Below are positions 4,952 to 10,084 of a stretch of 10,084 nt of DNA, in pieces (the first letter of the stretch is position 1; every line of letters begins with the position of its first letter). The notes beneath the pieces are model-generated. The model saw only the letters and a list, made by a program, of their open reading frames with translations, had not been told where the DNA came from and searched no databases. The DNA comes from Betaproteobacteria bacterium. GTDB lineage: Bacteria; Pseudomonadota; Gammaproteobacteria; Burkholderiales; SG8-39. The position numbers were made by a program, and so were the translations under genes. The DNA is taken from NCBI GenBank assembly GCA_005888925.1, contig VBCP01000215.1, forward strand, positions 1 to 10,084. Reading direction: 5' to 3'.

Positions 4952-6003
4952 TGGAGCACGATGAGATTCGCGAAGCAGTCCGGCGCTACGCACGCGAGCA
5001 GCTCGCGCCCCATGCAGCGCGCTGGGATCGCGACAAGGAGTTTCCCCGCGAAGCGCTGAAGGGCCTAGCGGCGATGGGCCTTTACGGCATCGCTGCCGGC
5101 GATTGCGCAACCGCCACCATCGTCATGGTCAACAACCTGGCCGCCGGCATCATCCATGGCTACGGCAGTGACGACCAGAAACGCCGGTATTTGCGACCAC
5201 TGGCCAAAGGCGAAATGTTGGGCGCCTTCGCGCTCACCGAGCCGCAGGTCGGCTCGGATGCCTCGGCGATCAGCACGCGCGCAGAGCGCAAGGACGGTCA
5301 CTACATCCTGAACGGCGTGAAGCAGTTCATCACCTCAGGCAAGAACGCCGACATCGCCGTGGTGTTTGCGGTCACCGACAAGGGCGCCGGCAAGAAAGGC
5401 ATCAGCGCTTTTCTCGTGCCGACCAAGGCGCCGGGCTACGTCGTGGCGCGCATCGAGGACAAGACCGGCCAGCGCGCTTCCGACACCGCGCAGATCGCGC
5501 TCGAGAACTGCAAGGTGACGGCAGATCACCTGCTGGCGCAGGAAGGCGTCGGTTACCGCATCGCGCTCGCCAACCTGGAATCCGGGCGCATCAATGTCGC
5601 CGCGCAGGCGACCGGCGTGGCGCGCGCCGCGCTGGAAGCGGCGCTGGCGTATGCGAAAGAGCGCAAAAGCATGGGCAAGCCACTGATCGAGCACCAGGCG
5701 ATCAATTTCCGCCTGGCCGACATGGCGACGCAGATCGAAGCCGCGCGCCAGCTCTACTTGCATGCCGCGCGCCTGCGAAGCGAAGGCAAGCCCTGCATTC
5801 GCGAGGCGTCGATGGCGAAGCTGTTCGCTTCTGAAATGGCGGAGAAGGTGTGCTCCGACGCGATCCAGATCCACGGCGGCTACGGCTACGTCGCCGATTT
5901 CCCGGTGGAGCGCCTGTGGCGCGACGTGCGCGTCACCCAAATCTATGAGGGGGCGAGCGACATCCAGCGCATGGTGATCGGCCGCACGCTGCAGCAGGAA
6001 TGA
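4951..6003 (+). CDS. Acyl-CoA dehydrogenase (short/branched-chain type) with an apparent internal deletion
   Basis: A second FAD-dependent acyl-CoA dehydrogenase, distinct from LiuA. Typical motifs in order are FALTEPQVGSDASA, NGVKQFITSGKNADIAVV, KKGISAFLVPTKAPGY, GYRIALANLESGRINVAAQ, HGGYGYVADFPVERLWRDVR and IYEGASDIQR. Glu333 of YEGASD is in the normal catalytic position (SCAD Glu368). The protein is 350 residues against about 375-380 for the family. Compared from memory with SCAD-like enzymes, about 23 residues are missing after Gly46 or so. MGLYGIA runs straight into AGDCATATIV, losing the V-P-E-E-x-G-G-A-G loop and the helix leading to E-E-I. The join is in frame and lies at an ATCGC that would be repeated in the intact gene. 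Likely substrates are isobutyryl-, 2-methylbutyryl- or butyryl-CoA; none can be chosen. It overlaps the next gene by ATGA. Confidence 0.87.
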   Translation: MEHDEIREAVRRYAREQLAPHAARWDRDKEFPREALKGLAAMGLYGIAAGDCATATIVMVNNLAAGIIHGYGSDDQKRRYLRPLAKGEMLGAFALTEPQVGSDASAISTRAERKDGHYILNGVKQFITSGKNADIAVVFAVTDKGAGKKGISAFLVPTKAPGYVVARIEDKTGQRASDTAQIALENCKVTADHLLAQEGVGYRIALANLESGRINVAAQATGVARAALEAALAYAKERKSMGKPLIEHQAINFRLADMATQIEAARQLYLHAARLRSEGKPCIREASMAKLFASEMAEKVCSDAIQIHGGYGYVADFPVERLWRDVRVTQIYEGASDIQRMVIGRTLQQE

Positions 6004-7586
6004 GCACGCTCAAGAGCCAGCTCAATCCCCGCTCGGCGGAGTTTCGTGCCAACGCCGAGCGCATGCGTTCGCTGGTCACCGATCTGAAGGAAAAGGTGGC
6101 TACCGTGACCATCGGCGGCGACCAGGCGGCGCGCGACAAGCATGCCGCGCGCGGCAAGATGCTGCCGCGCGAGCGCGTGCGAACGCTGCTCGACGCCGGC
6201 TCGCCGTTTCTCGAGATCGGCCAGCTCGCGGCCTGGGGCATGTACAGCGGCGATGTGCACTCGGCGTCGATCATCTGCGGCATCGGGCGCGTCTCGGGCC
6301 GCGAGTGCGTGATCGTGGCGAACGACGCCACCATCAAGGGCGGCACCTACTACCCGATGACGGTGAAGAAGCACCTGCGGGCGCAGGAAGTCGCGGGGCA
6401 AAACCGCCTGCCGTGCATCTACCTGGTCGACTCGGGCGGCGGCTACCTGCCGGAGCAGGACAGCGTCTTTCCCGACCGCGAGCACTTCGGCCGCATCTTC
6501 TACAACATCGCCAACCTGTCCGCGGCGGGCATCCCGCAGATCGCGTGCGTGATGGGCTCGTGCACCGCCGGTGGTGCGTACGTTCCCGCCATGTCCGATG
6601 AGTCCATCATCGTCAAGGGGCAGGGCACCATCTTTCTCGCCGGTCCGCCGCTGGTCAAGGCGGCGACCGGCGAAGTGGTGACGGCGGAGGAGCTTGGCGG
6701 CGCCGAGGTGCACACGCGCATCTCCGGAGTCGCCGACCATTACGCGCTCAACGATGCGCACGCGCTCGCGCTCGTGCGGCGCATCGTCGCCAACCTGAAC
6801 TACCGCAAGCAGGTCGCTCTCGACGTGCGCGAGCCGCGCGAGCCGCTCTACCCCGCCGAGGAAATGTACGGCGTGATTCCGGCCGATGCGCGCAAGCCGT
6901 ACGACGTGCGCGAGCTGCTCGCGCGCCTGGTCGACGGATCGGAGCTCGACGAGTTCAAGCAGAACTACGGCACGACGCTGATCACCGGTTTCGCGCACCT
7001 GCACGGCTACCCGGTCGCGATCCTGGCGAACAACGGCATCCTGTTCTCCGAGTCGTCGCTCAAGGCGACCCACTTCATCGAGCTCGCGGCGCAGCGCGGC
7101 ATTCCGCTCGTCTTCCTGCAGAACATCACCGGCTACATGGTCGGCAAGAAATACGAAGCCGGCGGCATCGCCAAGGACGGCGCGAAGATGGTCACGGCGG
7201 TTTCGACCGCCGCGGTGCCCAAGTTCACGCTGATCGTCGGCGGCTCGTTCGGCGCGGGTAACTACGGCATGTGCGGCCGCGCCTATGGCCCGCGCCTGCT
7301 GTGGATGTGGCCGAACGCGCGCATCTCGATCATGGGCGGCGAGCAGGCCGCAAGTGTGCTTGCAACCGTGCGAGGCGATTTCGCGTCCAGGCAGGAAGAG
7401 GAAAAGTTCAAGCAGCCGATCCGCGACCAGTACGAGCGCCAGGGCCATCCTTACTACTCGAGCGCTCGCCTGTGGGACGACGGCGTCGTGGATCCGGTGG
7501 ACACGCGCCGCCTCCTGGGGCTTGCTCTTTCCGCGGCGCTGAATGCGCCGATCGAACAGACGCGCTTCGGCGTATTTAGGATGTGA
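6000..7586 (+). CDS. liuB: 3-Methylcrotonyl-CoA carboxylase, carboxyltransferase (beta) subunit LiuB
   Basis: This subunit transfers the carboxyl group from carboxybiotin on LiuD to 3-methylcrotonyl-CoA, giving 3-methylglutaconyl-CoA. The 528 residues begin MSTLKSQLNPRSAEF, the usual family start. Acyl-CoA carboxyltransferase landmarks follow: NDATIKGGTYYPMTVKKHLR, VMGSCTAGGAYVPAMSD (about residues 184-200), FLAGPPLVKAATGE, FLQNITGYMVGKKYEAGGIA, and GGSFGAGNYGMCGRAYGPR (from residue 414). The end, NAPIEQTRFGVFRM, is typical. Pseudomonas LiuB is about 535 residues; the roughly seven fewer here fall near residues 457-468, between ATVRGD and EEEKFKQPI, a loop that also varies naturally. Geranyl-CoA carboxylase (AtuC) is the main alternative. 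Neighbouring LiuA and LiuR favour methylcrotonyl-CoA. The partner subunit follows after one intervening gene. Confidence 0.93.
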   Translation: MSTLKSQLNPRSAEFRANAERMRSLVTDLKEKVATVTIGGDQAARDKHAARGKMLPRERVRTLLDAGSPFLEIGQLAAWGMYSGDVHSASIICGIGRVSGRECVIVANDATIKGGTYYPMTVKKHLRAQEVAGQNRLPCIYLVDSGGGYLPEQDSVFPDREHFGRIFYNIANLSAAGIPQIACVMGSCTAGGAYVPAMSDESIIVKGQGTIFLAGPPLVKAATGEVVTAEELGGAEVHTRISGVADHYALNDAHALALVRRIVANLNYRKQVALDVREPREPLYPAEEMYGVIPADARKPYDVRELLARLVDGSELDEFKQNYGTTLITGFAHLHGYPVAILANNGILFSESSLKATHFIELAAQRGIPLVFLQNITGYMVGKKYEAGGIAKDGAKMVTAVSTAAVPKFTLIVGGSFGAGNYGMCGRAYGPRLLWMWPNARISIMGGEQAASVLATVRGDFASRQEEEKFKQPIRDQYERQGHPYYSSARLWDDGVVDPVDTRRLLGLALSAALNAPIEQTRFGVFRM

Positions 7587-7596
7587 TGCGGGATTT

Positions 7597-8045
7597 ATGA
7601 GCGAGCACTACGCCAGCATCGAGTGGTCGCGCGAGGGGCGCGACTTCGTGTACGAGACCTACAGCCGCCAGCACGTCTGGCGTTTCGAAGGCGATATCGC
7701 GGTGCCGGGCCGCGCGGCGCCGGGCAACATCCCGAAGAGCGCGCCGGCGGCGAGCGGCGTCGATCCCGAGCAGGCGTTCGTGGCGGCGCTCTCGTCGTGC
7801 CACATGCTGTGGTTCCTGCACCTCGCCTGCCAGCGCAAGTGGCGGGTCGAGCGCTATGTCGACGAAGCCGTGGGCGTGCTCAGCGGGAACTGGATCTCGC
7901 AGGTGACGCTGCGGCCGGTGGTCGCCTTCTCGGGCAAGGCGCCGAGCGGCGAGGAGCACCGCGCGCTGCATCACAAGGCGCACGAGAAGTGCTACATCGC
8001 CAACTCGGTCAAGACCGAAGTGCTGGTCGAGCCGGGCGTCGCGTG

Positions 8046-8046
<1 letters not shown>
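7597..8046 (+). CDS. OsmC-family protein (peroxiredoxin-like, organic hydroperoxide reductase type)
   Basis: A 149-residue OsmC/Ohr-fold protein. Both family cysteines are present: Cys68 in ALSSCHMLWFLHLAC and Cys132 in HEKCYIANSVKTEV. Thiol-based reduction of organic hydroperoxides is therefore plausible. The start at 7597 (MSEHYASIEWSREG) is chosen over the longer open frame from 7543 because family similarity begins here and the earlier start lies inside liuB. Only a weak GGGA precedes it. It sits between the two carboxylase subunit genes, 10 bp after liuB and sharing one base with liuD (TGATG), so it is part of the operon. The turn between VGVLSGN and WISQVTLRP is several residues shorter than I remember for relatives. 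Its role in leucine breakdown is unknown. Protection against peroxides formed by acyl-CoA oxidation is only a guess. Confidence 0.83.
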
Positions 8047-9971
<1,925 letters not shown>

Positions 9972-9973
9972 CG

Positions 9974-10084
9974 GTGAAGTCGCCCTGCATCAAGGTCTGC
10001 CAGATGGACCCGCAGCACGGCCTGTGCCTCGGCTGCCGGCGCACGCTCGACGAGATCGCGCGCTGGGCTTCCTTCACTCACCAG
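9974..10084 (+). CDS. DUF1289-family small Cys-rich protein, 5' part (runs off the right edge)
   Basis: The first 37 codons of a small protein, starting at GTG 9974, two bases after the liuD stop, with GGA at 9965-9967 as a modest ribosome site. The pattern SPCIKVCQMDP, then GLCLGCRRTLDEIARW, is the DUF1289 signature with four cysteines in C-x3-C and C-x2-C pairs. This suggests a metal or Fe-S site, although no function is established that I know of. The tight spacing makes it the likely next member of the operon. The 3' end lies outside the window. It is too short to appear as a complete open reading frame here. Confidence 0.78.
   Translation, partial: MKSPCIKVCQMDPQHGLCLGCRRTLDEIARWASFTHQ

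Noticed and set aside
7369..7405. A further deletion in liuB of about seven residues
   Set aside because: The gap falls in a loop between ATVRGD and EEEKF that varies in length among homologues, so it is not clearly abnormal.
5943..7448. 501-codon minus-strand open frame opposite liuB
   Set aside because: Antisense shadow of a strongly conserved carboxyltransferase; no family resemblance.
7623..8045. 141-residue N-terminal extension of liuD in the open frame upstream of 8046
   Set aside because: It overlaps the OsmC gene in another frame and is unconserved; the family starts at MFRKILIANRGE.

Overview
The window is high-GC DNA (roughly two thirds G+C by eye) that is packed with genes. The gene set suggests a betaproteobacterium, probably Burkholderiales or a close relative: a class I PHA synthase, a LiuR-type MerR regulator, and a leucine/isovalerate (liu) operon encoding isovaleryl-CoA dehydrogenase and both 3-methylcrotonyl-CoA carboxylase subunits. 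The lineage is inferred from family resemblance recalled from memory, not from a search.

Left arm, minus strand (1-1486): a metallo-beta-lactamase-fold hydrolase (470-1486) runs into the start of a class I poly(3-hydroxyalkanoate) synthase gene, phaC. The phaC start overlaps the hydrolase stop, and its remainder lies beyond the left edge.

Regulatory core (1487-1892): only 28 bp separate the hydrolase start from a divergent MerR regulator that resembles LiuR. The regulator gene appears to carry an out-of-frame internal deletion. Its DNA-binding half is intact, but its family-like C-terminal helix sits in another frame. A perfect 22-bp palindrome (1854-1875), beginning at the remnant's stop codon, lies just before the operon and is the probable LiuR operator, overlapping a -35-like TTGACG.

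Right arm, plus strand (1893-10084): eight complete genes and one partial gene with gaps of 10 bp or less, or overlapping by 1 or 4 bp. In order they encode a PaaI-type thioesterase, isovaleryl-CoA dehydrogenase (LiuA), acetyl-CoA acetyltransferase, a second hotdog thioesterase, a second acyl-CoA dehydrogenase, the carboxyltransferase subunit (LiuB), an OsmC-family protein, the biotin-carboxylase/biotin-carrier subunit (LiuD), and the start of a small Cys-rich DUF1289 protein. LiuA makes 3-methylcrotonyl-CoA and LiuB/LiuD carboxylate it. The hydratase (LiuC) and HMG-CoA lyase (LiuE) that would finish the pathway are not in the window. The thiolase links the acetoacetyl-CoA/acetyl-CoA pool to PHA synthesis on the left arm.

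The most unusual signal is not a new system. It is a cluster of apparent internal deletions of about 16 to 23 codons in the regulator and both acyl-CoA dehydrogenases (one in merR, two in liuA, one in the second dehydrogenase), while the neighbouring thiolase, thioesterases and hydrolase look full length. Three of the four keep frame. They are either assembly errors or real lesions that should damage all three proteins. No RNA genes, mobile elements, CRISPR arrays or convincing terminators were seen, and no stretch over 300 bp lacks a gene.
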